Assembly: GCA_000310025.1 (NCBI GenBank)
Contig: FN649726.1
Span: 3,579,314-3,643,313, forward strand
Direction of reading: 5' to 3'
DNA: 64,000 nt
Origin: Ectocarpus siliculosus
Lineage: Eukaryota > Sar > Phaeophyceae > Ectocarpales > Ectocarpaceae
Positions 23,359-34,796 of the stretch are shown here, piece after piece. Numbering within the stretch: the stretch's first letter is position 1; each line of letters begins with the position of its first letter. Under the pieces are notes generated by a model. The model saw nothing but the letters and a program-made list of their open reading frames with translations. It was not told the DNA's origin and did not search any database. Both the position numbers and the translations under genes were made by a program.

Positions 23359-24889
23359 CTGCAGAACAAACATAACCAGTTGGTGTGCTGGTGCACCTTT
23401 CTCTTCGCCCTCGTATCGTGGGACACAGGAGAGAGAGGGCCGCCACGATGTGGATCCCCACGATGTTGCAAGATGCAAGATGCCCACGGGGGGCACAAAC
23501 CGAGAATAAGGGGGGGGGGGGTGAGTTCATGTGCCTGTTCGGAAAGATACATTATTCCGCCGCACAGCTTGTACATCAACCAACCAACAACCAATCAATC
23601 TGGCCACCATCTCGACCCCTCCCTATTGTTTCCCACAAACACCTCCTCCTAGGTATTTCAGATGGACCTGATCACCATCTACTCGGCGGGGTCGATGCAT
23701 TGGGTCAGACCGGCAGTACAAACGGACCACACAATTTTCTGATTTGGTCAATACACTTAGACTACAGCTGTAACCCGAAGATCCTTGGGTGACGGGTGGT
23801 ATCACTCATGGTCGTGCACACTAGGTACCGCGGCTTGACATCGATCGGGAAAGTTGTTGTCAGGGTTCTTCATATAGCTCTTCCCCGCATAGCCCTACCC
23901 ATGGTCTGCGGCGTTCGGCGGCTTCTTCATGCGCAAGCGGATATCATAGAGGTCGCCCGTACCCCTAACGTGCGCTGGCGAGCCAAAAGAAAGATCACGG
24001 TGACATCTTGGCCACACAACAATGCCGCACGAGACTTTGTTCGATTTGACAGCGCACGTAAGGGCGGCCATCAAGTAGTATAAAGTGCCAAGAAAAGGGA
24101 AAATACGTTTTGGCGAAGGTCTTCGTTTTGCTCTCGTTTTACTCCCTCTTGTTCTGGCTGCATCTACGTATCTCTTTCACACCGAGCGCGTTCAACAGCG
24201 AGTTTTGCTCTTCATCCCCTAGCACTTTGCAGGAAGGGTCGATTCGTGTACATCGAAATGTATACGTGGCTTGTGGCAGAGGGAATGCACTACTGTATTC
24301 AAGAGGATTTGTTGACTGTGCGGCAAGCTGTTCCACATGCGAAATGGCGTGTTTCTGAGCCTGAGAAATTGTGGAGGTACGCGGTGGCGTCCTGGGACTG
24401 GTGACTCGTCCTCACGTACTGCGGTCGTACCAGTGCGGGGTGTGAGAACAAGCGTCACGTCAGGCTACTACGCAACCGTGGTCGGTACCCATGCAACGAC
24501 CAATGGACTTGTCGGGATTCTTCGATCGTATGCGCGTTCGACTTCCGGAAAAACGCACTAAATAGGATTGCAAGTGCCGTCCACGAAGACAACCCGTGAG
24601 TTGCGAGGTGAGATTAGAGAGATCCACTCGACGTGATGAAATATGGTCTCCTCGCCCCCGTTACCCACGCACACACTACTGATCGTACCGTCCTTCCTGG
24701 GATGAACCCATTTTCAGGGCAAATTTGTTGTTCGTCATCCGCGAGTTGCCGACATCAAGATATGCGCTGGTGGCGCAACCAATGGCAGCCAAAAAGACAG
24801 GGCTGCCACAAACACCACATGGCGCCCCCGTAAATCTGCTGCAGGGGACATTACCACACCATCACGAAAACGTCTGACTTGATTACGTG
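23359..24889. other. Intergenic or unresolved 5' exons of the coiled-coil gene
   Basis: No confident exon was found. Because the first recognised coiled-coil exon lacks a start codon, one or more 5' exons and the promoter should lie here. The right part is the 3' flank of the RABL6-like gene. A G run occurs at 23511-23521. Confidence 0.35.
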
Positions 24890-27800
24890 TCAAACAGCGG
24901 ATTTGCGGTGATGACGCTTGGACGATGATAGCTTCTCTCCGCTATCGACATCCGAGGGACCGACACTGCCGCTACGTCTACCACCGACTATGCGAGCACC
25001 ATCCTCGCCCCCGCTCTTGCTGCCGCCGTCTTTTCGTCGCCGCTCCTTATGACTCTTCTTCTTCTTGCGCGATTTCGAACTGCTGTCGTCCGTCTTCCGC
25101 GAAGACCGGCTCGACCGCCTTGCCGACGACGACTGGGCGCTGGCCAAAGCCGCCTCAACCGCCGCCTTCGCTGCTTCGCTAAGCCCAACGTCCCCGCTAG
25201 CTGCGGCTGCCCCTACCGCCGCAGCTTCCTTCCTCTGTGTCGCGACGGGGGACGGCGGAAACCCGAGGCGTTTCTCGTTCCCCCCCGGGGCAGCCTCAAA
25301 GCTTGTCGCAATTATTCGCGGGGAAGGCGGGTGATCACCGGCAGGAGCGCCATCATCGCCGTCCGCAACACCTCGTTCAGCAGAAACGACTTCGCCCCCA
25401 GCAGCCGTTGCAGTTCCCGGATAGAGGTCGTCCTCTCCGCTGCTAACGTCTTCGGCGAAAAAATCCTCGGCCACCGGGCCGCCCAGACTTCCTTCTCCGA
25501 TATAGTCGTCATTGATGGTTACTGCGGGCTCGGGGGCTTTAGCACCCGGTTCGTCATCTATACCGCTGCCTTCCATTTTCCTGACCACTGCTGCTTCCCT
25601 TCCGACGTCAGCGCCAAGTTCCCCGCCGCTCTCGCCACCACTCAACTCTTGTCCTCGCGCTCCGGTCTCGTCGTGCTCGTCGACCACGGCATCGTCCACC
25701 TCCGCCCGTTCGATTTCAGGCACGGCCGCCACTTCCTGCTCTGGTCCACTGTCGCCGTTAGCTAGGTGCTCGTCCCCCGCGTTCCGCTGAACTGTAACAG
25801 CCTCTTGATCGACGGCGGTATCAGCAGAGTATGACACGATGTCGTCATCCACCTCCGCAGAAGGCCCGACCTCCTCCGACGCAGCATCGGCCTGCGGAGG
25901 AACCCCGGTGTAGTTGTCGCCGTCGTCGCCAGCGTCGGTCGCCTGATCAACCGTGACAACAGTGTCGTCCCCAGCTGTTCCGTGTTCGTCTGCTTCCTGG
26001 GGATTTTCTTTCGCTTCTGTATCAGAAGTATCTCTTGAAAGGTGTGCCGGCGGTGGGTCTTTTCCCGCAACCGGTGAGACCTTCGCCGCAGGAGAACTGG
26101 ATACCTTTGCTGGTGTAGCGTCCTTCTGCTGGGCGGTAAAAAACGAGATAGGTCCAGCGTTCGTCAGGATGGCTCGAAATTGTTCCAACATTTCTGTCGG
26201 CAATGGTCACCGCTTCAGACCAACTCACACGCAACCAAGCCATCGGCCGGGTGAACGACGCCGTTTACAGCCTGAGGCAACGACGCTGCCGGCAAGAGAG
26301 CAGCACACCGCTCGCGAGACAAAGAGAGTGTGTCGAATCAATGGAGCCAAGTCTTTTCAACCGTTCTTTCGGCCAGTAAAGAGCGGCAAGCAAAGAAATC
26401 TGGGTGTTCCACCACCAGGTTCCTCATAATCTGTAACAAAGAACGTTTTACCAACTACTCGGAGCAAAGCAAAAAACCAAGCAACATGTTTTCTTCCTCG
26501 GCTACAACCACTAAGGGGTACCTCATTTCTGGACGCAATTATTAGCGCAGACCATCACAAAACAGGGCACGCAAACCACGCACCTGCTCTGCAGCTGTCT
26601 CCGCTTCCGCCTCCAATTCTTCCTTTCTCACCGCCCCCGCTGCTTGCTCCCGCCCCCTACTTAACTCCTTCCGACCCTCGTCATGGTCTTGTCCGTCCGC
26701 AGAACCATGTCCTTCACCCGCCGCTTGGGAATGCTCCTCCTCTGCCTGCACACCCTGGTTTCCTCCCGTTTCGCCCCCTCCGCCTTCCGCCGTTCCGTCG
26801 CCTGCGGTTATCGAAGGATCTGCCACCACCGCCGCCACCGCTGCTGCTGCTGTGTCTGCCTCAGATAAAACCTTGCCCTCACTAACACCGTCCGCATCGT
26901 CCCCGCTTTCGTTTCCGGCTGCTACGGGCTTCGTGCCCTCGCCGTGCGCCGCAACGCCCTGTTCCCCCTCAGCCCCATCCCCCTTCTCCTCCTCGTGTGC
27001 AGTTCGCGCCAACTCGCTTTCCTCCATCTCCTCTGCTGCGTCATTCTCCGTGTCCCTCACGGCGGACGGCTCCTCCTCTACGTCCTCCTTCCCCTTGACG
27101 TCACCGGTCACCTTGGCAACGCTAGACGCTTTGGTGTCATTAAGAGATGGCCGCTGATGTCTGGAGGAGGCGGCAACGCCGATCGAAGATTGCAGAGGCT
27201 GGGCGGTCGAAGGGGGCCTCGCGATCGGCTGTAGACGGCGGGAAGCGGGTACGGTGCGAGTTTCCCGGGCGAGGGTGTCCAGGGCCGGGATAGAATAGTG
27301 TTACCAGGGCTCATGTTGGAGTCGGGTTTCAGGTGTAGGTAGCACGTAGAAGGCTGTTGTACAATCTTGATAGAACGGAGTGGGGGGGGCGAGGCCAAGC
27401 CCAGCGAGCACACGCCAAACTTACCTAAATCTCAGAAAATATTATGCTACCACACGGAACAAAACGCTTGCCACCGCCACCTCCGCTATTTAGCAACGAG
27501 AAGCGGACCGCCGACCTTGGCTCCAAATGAACGGTCTCATCTTAACACCTGACGAAGACACCAAGTACCACATCAACCTTACCAAGCTGTACTCTACCCT
27601 TGTGCACGAGCAGCACACCTAGGGCGGCAACATCAGCGCCGCCCTGCAATCCCTGCCATCACCGCTGCCTGCTGCTAACCACGCCCCCGCATAAAAATTC
27701 CAACCAAACACATACGCACCAGAATCAACCAAGGTACAGCGACACGGCCCGCGGGCATTCATACACACAAAAAACACTGCGCTTCGGGATTTTTCGCGGG

Positions 27801-30800
27801 GATCGGCGGGCGCACGATGCTCTCGGAGCCACCGGCTACCATCGCGGCAAAGGGCGCTGCTGCCGGGCACAGGGGACCACGAAACGGCCGCTCGAGAGTT
27901 CTTCATGAACCTCGACTAACCTTGGTCGGCGCCGTGACTCGCTTCAGTCTCGATGTTCTCGGAGCAGGCATCTCGTCCGAATCCGTAGCATCGTCTGCTG
28001 GTGTGCACGTTGACGGCGGTATCCCGCGGCCGTATGTAGGGGTACCAGGACGAGACGATCCGAGGGTAAAGAGAGGCGTGCACGGGGGGGGGGGGGGGGG
28101 GGGGGGGGNNNNNNNNNNNNNNNNNNNNNNNNNNNNNNNNNNNNNNNNNNNNNNNNNNNNNNNNNNNNNNNNNNNNNNNNNNNNNNNNNNNNNNNNNNNN
28201 NNNNNNNNCTGCCATTTGCAACCTCTGAGGGGGGGGGGGGGGGGGCGGGGCATGGACAATAGAAAGTGAGGCAAAAAAGGCTGACGAGGAAAATGGCTGT
28301 TTTCATATGTCAAAAGTGCTTCAGAATAGAGACCAGAAGCTGGAGGACACACTGAACGGCATGCCGAAGAGGTAGGACAACTCTACAAAACGTCTTCGTG
28401 GACATCATGGACAAGGCCAACAGAGGTCTAGGATGTGCCCGGCAACGAGGGTACGCTCCAAGACTCACCCGCGTCTCTGGCTGCAAGGCACTACGTCAGA
28501 GCTCGGTGCCTCTCCCAAAAGTAGCATCAAATTCCGCCACAAGGGTATCCCTGCCCCCCGTGACCCCGCCCCGCGCTGAAGAAATCTAAAATGATCATTT
28601 AAAGTCTCGGGGTGTAGCGACCGATCTTTACCTCTTGCCGCGGAGGCGTTGGCCAGCGCAGAAGGGTTGATGGCCTTAACAACCTTGCGTCGCTCCCGCA
28701 AGCCCTCGTCGCTGTCCCCTTCGCTGCTCTCGCCGAAGAAATCAGCAAGCTCATCCGTCGCAGTCTGCCGGCGACCCCGCCAAAAAACCCGCCCAACAGC
28801 AGTGACAGCACGAAAGGTCGACAGGGCCCAGGTAAAAGTCAGCAACATCAGTGTCGCACCCGGAATAGAGGGGGGAGGGCGTGGGGCTTCGCGGGAGAAA
28901 CTACAGCAGGGAACCGGCAAGGTGTGGGCGGACATCACCCCTACCACAAAAGCAAAAAAAATGGACGGCCGAAATCCAGTCTGCCAAGCACGAATCGCGT
29001 CTACAGTCAAATCAAAGTGGACCTTAGTGAGCGGCCCATCGTAGTCCGTGGCCATTCCACCGCACCCCGCCCCTCGCGCCCTACTGCTGTACACAGGAGG
29101 TTCCCAAGAAACACGATCAAAACGGCCACAGCAACAAGCCTAGCAAGGCGTGACACGCGAAAAACCGCACCGCACGCACCACACACCTTTTTCGTCACGG
29201 GCGCGAAGTTCTTGGCATCCGTGACCCTACCCCCGTACTCCGGAGCCGCCTCCTCCCGGCCGTCCTTCTTGCTCTTGCTGCTCTTGTGGCGGTGCTTGTC
29301 CTGTTGTTCAGTGGGTTCCCAAAAAATGCCGCCGTGGAAAAGCGGAACCAACACGAAGTGGGAGGGTTGGGGCGTGGGCATCGGGGCTAGACGTCGCGCG
29401 TCAAAAATCCGTACAGCATCACGTTGAAACAAAACAGTAACAGCAGACCTATATCAGCCTTGTTGAGATTTTACCGCCTCCCGCCGACGCCAAAACTTAG
29501 TACGGGGCCGAGTAGGCCAATGCACCCCAAGGGAAGGACTTCCGAGTCCGTGGCGTTTTCTGGTTAACATTACACCCGGCGCAACTGGCGTGTTGCCGAA
29601 AAGCGTTTCTAGCGCCTAAAACAAGAAATTGCGCACTCTTTCTCTCTCCGGCCAACAGGCATGAGATAACTAAAAATCGAATTCGCCTCCACGGCATACA
29701 AAACACATTCATACCTTCTTCTTCGACTTGTCCTTGTCTTTGTGGTGCTTCGACTTCTTCTCTTTCCTGCCGCCGCCGCCGTGGCTGTCGATAGACCCAC
29801 GCCGCTCCAGCGACGCGGCTTCGCCCGCCGCCGGCATGGAGGCAATCGAAGGTCGCCCCGGAGGAGCGGCGGGTGCCGATCGGCCTGGAGCGGGGAGTGT
29901 GCCAAAGGGGTAATCAGATGAAAGGAGGGGGGTGCGAGCGAGCTCATGTAAGGAGACAAACCATTCGACTTTGACGACGCTGCGGAGGCATGTAGTCAGG
30001 CCACGCACGTGCTCGAATACAAGGCATGTGAAATTCCCGCAGCAAGCGTAACATACGAGTTAACCCTGAGTCAAAGGAGAGGCAGTGGGCTCTGTATTTT
30101 AAGATATGGGGCAACATGACGACTACCGGCGACAACAAGCACCGTCAGTGACGACAGCGACAACAATAGACAAAAACCACGGCGTATATGACATACCTGC
30201 GGTAGGGTCGACGTCGGATGCCCGCAGGTGCTGCATGTAGTTGCCGTAGCTGTGCCCCCCAATGAACCCGGCGAGCTCTTGGTACTCCTTCTCCAGTCGC
30301 TCCGACGCCATCTGCGCCTGCTGCAGCAGAGACTTTCGCTTCAGCTCCAGGAAGGGCACGTTCAAGTACGTGTACAGCACCTGGGATGAAGGTGAAGAGA
30401 AGGGGGGGGATGGGGCAACAGCCGAGAGTGAGGGGAGAGAGAATGAGACGGGAAAGCCAAGTGCTCGAAGTGAGCACGGAGCTTTGACGCTATCAACCTC
30501 CTCGGCATTTTAGAGGAGTTATGCCAAGCGTGGGCGGGTCGCGGGGGGGGGCAAGGTAATACACGGGGGCCCAAAATCGTGTCCTGTAAGTGGCAAGAGT
30601 GCCTGTGCTGTTGTGATACACTTTGGTAACGAGGATGAGTAGAGGCCGCCCAGGGACAAGCAACGACACAAGACAGGACAAACAAAACACTCCCCAAGAC
30701 TGGTGAAACGCTGGAAACGGAACGTCTAGACGGGTTCAAGGAGAACATATCTGTTGTTTTGCCGAGAGAGAACAACAGAATCTAACCAAAGGAAACCAAG

Positions 30801-33800
30801 GATCAACAGGGTCTAGATGTGTACGGAATGCTGAAAGAAGGAATAGGGTTCAAGGAGTACCTCCATGGACCAATGGATGCAGGGACAAAGCTGAAGGTCA
30901 AAATTAGTGACCGAGGACATTTGGCCTTCAAGAACGTAGACGAAGCTTTCGGAAGGTAGACGATATAAAGACGACAACTTCAAATGTGAACGCGGCTCTG
31001 AATGCGAAGACCGGGTTCATGTACTTGCGGAATGCCCGATGTAAAAGAGGTAGAGGGAAGTGTACATGACTGGGCGGGGAAAGAAGGAGGAAGATACAGG
31101 GAGATGTTTGAGGCATGGAATAGCCAGGAGAAGACGGTAGCTGCACTGGGACATAGGAAGTGGGCCGAAAAGGCGGGAGGTGATACCGATAGGATTGATA
31201 GGCCCGGAAAATATTATATAGCCACCTTTGGCAAAGTAGCAGAAAACGATTGGCCATCGGTGATCGGTGGGAACAATGGTCCGTCCTCTCGAGGACACGT
31301 GGTCAATGGTCTAACCGTTAAGGTATGCAAAACATAAGAGTACGCCCCCCCCCCCCCCCCCCCAAGACCTGTCAACCGTCAAACGTTCCAGCCAGCTGGC
31401 GCGCAAAACACAACGCCAGCAGCGCGCCACCTCCTTCGGCCTACGAATCCCGCAACCCCTCCAACAGCCGCCCCAGCTCTCCATTCCATTCCATTCCATT
31501 CCATTCGCAGGACTCTCTCTCACCCTCAGTCCGAAGCAGTTCTTCATCGAGCAGTCGAACAGACTGACCCGTCTCCCCGCCCCCCGCCCCGCCGCCTCGT
31601 CGGCCTCCTTGACGCGGTCCATCATGAGCCGCGCGGTCTCCAGCGTCACCACGTGGTCCCACGCTCCTCCTTTACCCCCACCCCCGTCAACAGCGCTACT
31701 AGCACTATCAAACCCTTCCGATGCGCCCACCGCCGCCGCCGTTGCCACCGACTCCGTCCCCGAAGATGGGCCGACGGCGGTGGAGGCGTCGCCGTCGCCG
31801 GGCGATGGATCTGCCGCTGCTTCGGCGGCCGATGCAGCTGGTGATTGCGTGGATGCCATGGCGGCGGTGGCGGCGGCGGCGGCAGATGCGGGGGTTGTCG
31901 AAGTGCCGGATTTCTGAGACGCCTTTGCCACCGCGTCTTCTTCCAGCTTGTCGCGGAAGTTGAGGAGGACGACGGTCGGGAGGTCCACCGGCGCTTCCGC
32001 TAGACCTTTCTCTACCTATATTGTTTGTGGTAGTTGCGCAAGAAACGACAATTACTAACATGGTCACGGTTCCTACAAGACATGAGCAAGACTAACACTA
32101 GTACCGAGGCATGGTGAGCGTGGGGGTCATCTCGCAGAACGGCGCGTGCCGCGAGCACTCGAGTTATTAACCTTCGGGTCTCTGGGCGCCTGTGACATTG
32201 AAACGAATCAAGAGAGTGAGGGGGGGGGGGGAGGGCGCCCCCTTGCAAATGCACTCGCCTTGTCCAGCGTCTCGGGTCGGTAAGGGTCGACCACGAATAT
32301 AATGGCGCTCGCTCCCTGGTAGACGTTCACAACCCCCGCGTCCAGCACCGCCAAGGACCGCCCGCCTCCACCTGCTGGTTCGGAACGGGTCGGCGGTATG
32401 GTACGGTACGGTACGGCGAAACGGTGCCGGATTGGCCGAAAGGCACGGCGGGAAGGGCACATGGGCGCGCACAAGGGACCGACAGATAGACAGGTAGGGG
32501 GGCTTGCATGCGGTAAAAGCAAACACGGGCGCGCACCTGACCAAAAGGGCGGGAGATCAATGGTACCAACAGAGGGTTCGTGGATCTCAGGGCTCAACGC
32601 CACGCTGTGCCTCGAACCATCGAACACACAAGAAGTAGACGGCGGTATGGATGGTAGGGTTGTTTGTGAAACGCTCCCTCCACGTATTTCTGTTCATGCG
32701 CAGCGCTACCTGCTGGGGGCGTGCATTTACCTGAACCATGGTCCGGAGGCAACCCTGCCACGACGTCCTCAAGATCTTCACCTTCCGGAACTCTGCCTTT
32801 CCCGCCTTGCGCTAGTCCCTTGTCTACTACATCCCACACCTGCCAACAGAAGGGATGGAGGGAACCCGAAACATGGCGGGCATTCTTAACAAATCGCGGG
32901 TGCAAAGATGTACCTGGTATACACCACGCCAATACGTCACGCAAATTGGCGAGATCGAGTTGCTACGCGGGGCTGCTGCAACAGCCGTGGCAGCCGGTGG
33001 GACGACCAGCGCGCTCCCAGCGCAGTCTTTCATCACGGGCACGAACAAGCACACCCCTATTGTACAAGTAGCGCTTGCCACCCGGCCACCTCCTCTACCA
33101 GCACAGGCCTACAATGCGGGAAAATTCGGAGATCGGGAGCGGAGGGAAAAGGCGAAGGCGAAAGCCGGCGGCGATGACGCCCCCTGCACTATTGCGAATA
33201 CTTGCAAAAACGCACCCACAGCAGTCAGTGGTTGGGTACTATGGGCAAGCGACACTACGTACGCCGGCCGTGCTCGCAGGTTCAGAAAGGAGCAGCAGCG
33301 GTGGTGGTACGCACTTCTACTTTCACCACGTCTCGGCTTCCTCGGTACACCCAGTTGTTGATCGTCGTTGTCTGAATCTCCGGCGTCGGGGTGTACTGCG
33401 CTCGTTCGAGGTTACCCGGAAGACAGAGCAGGGGGGGGGAGGGAGTACGAGAGATAAGCACGGCGGCGGCGGTGTATGGGCGCGCGCACGTGTTATTGCT
33501 GGCCAGAAGGGCAAACCAACATCTTGCGCCGGTTGCCCCCGCACATGCCGACGCTAGGATTACCACGGGGGAGTTCAGTAGTCGCTGAGGAAACACACAG
33601 GCGTGTACCAGTACAGGTTACGGAGCGCAATGGTCGGAGAGGAGAGGAACGGACTTGTATGCTGGGTACTGTACTGCTGTGGTAGTCTTTTAAGAATGTA
33701 TCTACTGCTGTACCTTTTCCTCGTAGGGAAGCCCCTGCAGCCGGCGCCACAGCGTGGACTTTCCCACCCCGCGCTCCCCCCTGATGACCACCTTCATGTT

Positions 33801-34674
33801 GTACTGAGCGCCAGTGCCGTGCAGCTTGCGCCTGAAACGGAAGGGGTGCGCGCCGGCCCGTCATTGTTCGAGTACATGTAGACTTGTCATGCCGCACCAG
33901 AACTGCTGTCTGATAGGTAGGTTGTTCAAGATTGGCGACAGCAGTGAATTTATAGATCCATGGGATCACCAAGCAACAAGTGCGGTCGCCCCGTCTGAGC
34001 AGCGGGACTCTCAGGGGGTCGCTACCAAAAACCAAAAACACTCTCGTACATACGTACCGGACGGTGGGACGGACAGCAGCGACGGCCAAAGCAAAGAAGG
34101 AAAACAATTTTCCGGGGCAGCAGGTGATTTGCCGGTGCACTCACAGCTCAGACTGGGTCGTACTGCTGCACGGTCTACCATCCCCATCCCGAGGATAGTA
34201 AATACTGCTGTACGGCAAACTATCCCCATTCCGACGATAGCCATGCCATTTCTTTGGAGGTGTGGACGGAGGTGTCGTTCGCGTTTGGCCGGGATTGCGG
34301 AACAACCCACACGGGAGTCACGGCATCATGACGGAGGATCACAGAGGTAGTACATGCTTCAGCGTACATGTACGTCTATGTTTCCACACGAACTGACATA
34401 TTCCACACGGTATCACGCGGGCTGAAACACCGCCCCCCGCATTGGCTCTCTCTTTCTCTCGCCGTCTTTGTCGATTCGGATGCTGCCGATCCAGACGAAA
34501 GTAGCACACACACCTGATGAGAGAGTCCATTTTCGAAATGTGGCTCGCGACGGCCTCGTCCTTCTTCTGCGGCGAAGTCTCCGGATCATTGCTCTGGTCA
34601 CCTTTCTTTTCTTTCGGACTGGCGCCATCGCCAGCAGCTTCAGCGGCTTTCCCGCCGAACAGCTTCGCAAACAT
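24890..34674 (-). CDS. RABL6: RABL6-type Rab-like GTPase
   Basis: Thirteen phase-compatible exons: 34674-34514, 33831-33714, 33395-33315, 32839-32731, 32371-32259, 32015-31524, 30380-30197, 29884-29715, 29300-29187, 28764-28632, 27997-27921, 27228-26584, 26128-24890, about 1,211 residues (human RABL6 is about 730). RABL6 hallmarks in order: start [25 protein letters not shown] (P-loop), [40 protein letters not shown] (in place of the usual NKxD), [24 protein letters not shown]. The long tail is disordered: Ala-rich insert, Lys-rich blocks ([17 protein letters not shown]) and very acidic exons 12-13 ending in an Arg/Lys/Ser-rich stretch, like the acidic/basic tail of animal RABL6. The intron after exon 5 starts with GC, not GT. 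The first N gap lies in the intron after exon 10. Animal RABL6 affects cell proliferation; a role here is unknown. Confidence 0.88.
28084..28251. other. Assembly gap with G homopolymer flanks
   Basis: A run of about 25 G precedes exactly 100 N (28109-28208), and another long G run follows near 28230. The gap size is a placeholder. It lies in an intron of the RABL6-like gene. Confidence 0.98.
30660..31340 (+). mobile_element. Decayed non-LTR retrotransposon (LINE) 3' fragment
   Basis: On the strand opposite the host gene, pieces in shifting frames resemble the region after the reverse transcriptase of LINE-type elements. One frame gives [20 protein letters not shown], a Cys-Cys-His-Cys spaced motif. 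After a frame change comes [20 protein letters not shown], then [20 protein letters not shown]. Stops and frameshifts show it is dead. It lies in the intron of the RABL6-like gene between 31523 and 30381 and ends near a 19-base C run (31345-31363). The 5' limit is uncertain. Confidence 0.6.
31345..31363. repeat. C homopolymer (19 bases)
   Basis: Uninterrupted C run at the 3' edge of the LINE-like fragment. Its length may be unreliable. Confidence 0.9.
31481..31505. repeat. (CCATT)5 pentanucleotide repeat
   Basis: Five exact CCATT units just inside the RABL6-like intron, about 18 bases past the donor site at 31523. Confidence 0.95.
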
Positions 34675-34796
34675 TTCCACCTCTCGTGACGCACAGCTTC
34701 AGTCACACACACTGGCAGCAAGACAAGCAACACAGCATAGCAGTGAACAGGCCAGGGAAGAGGGACGACGCAGCAGCGAACTCCGACCGCTAAATT
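34675..34796. promoter_or_regulatory. Shared divergent promoter region
   Basis: Only 122 bases separate the RABL6-like ATG (34674, leftward) from the first ATG of the light-harvesting frame (34797, rightward). If the second ATG of that gene (34860) is used the space is 185 bases. No TATA box is evident. Both 5' untranslated regions and the core promoters must fit here or overlap the first exons. Confidence 0.5.

Noticed and set aside
26189..26203. ATG at 26191 as the start of a separate acidic protein
   Set aside because: A strong pyrimidine-rich acceptor at 26129 joins this frame in phase to the preceding RABL6-like exon, so it is better read as the last exon.
27817..28352. Frames running through the first N gap
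   Set aside because: They depend on unknown bases and homopolymers; only the exon at 27997-27921 is supported nearby.
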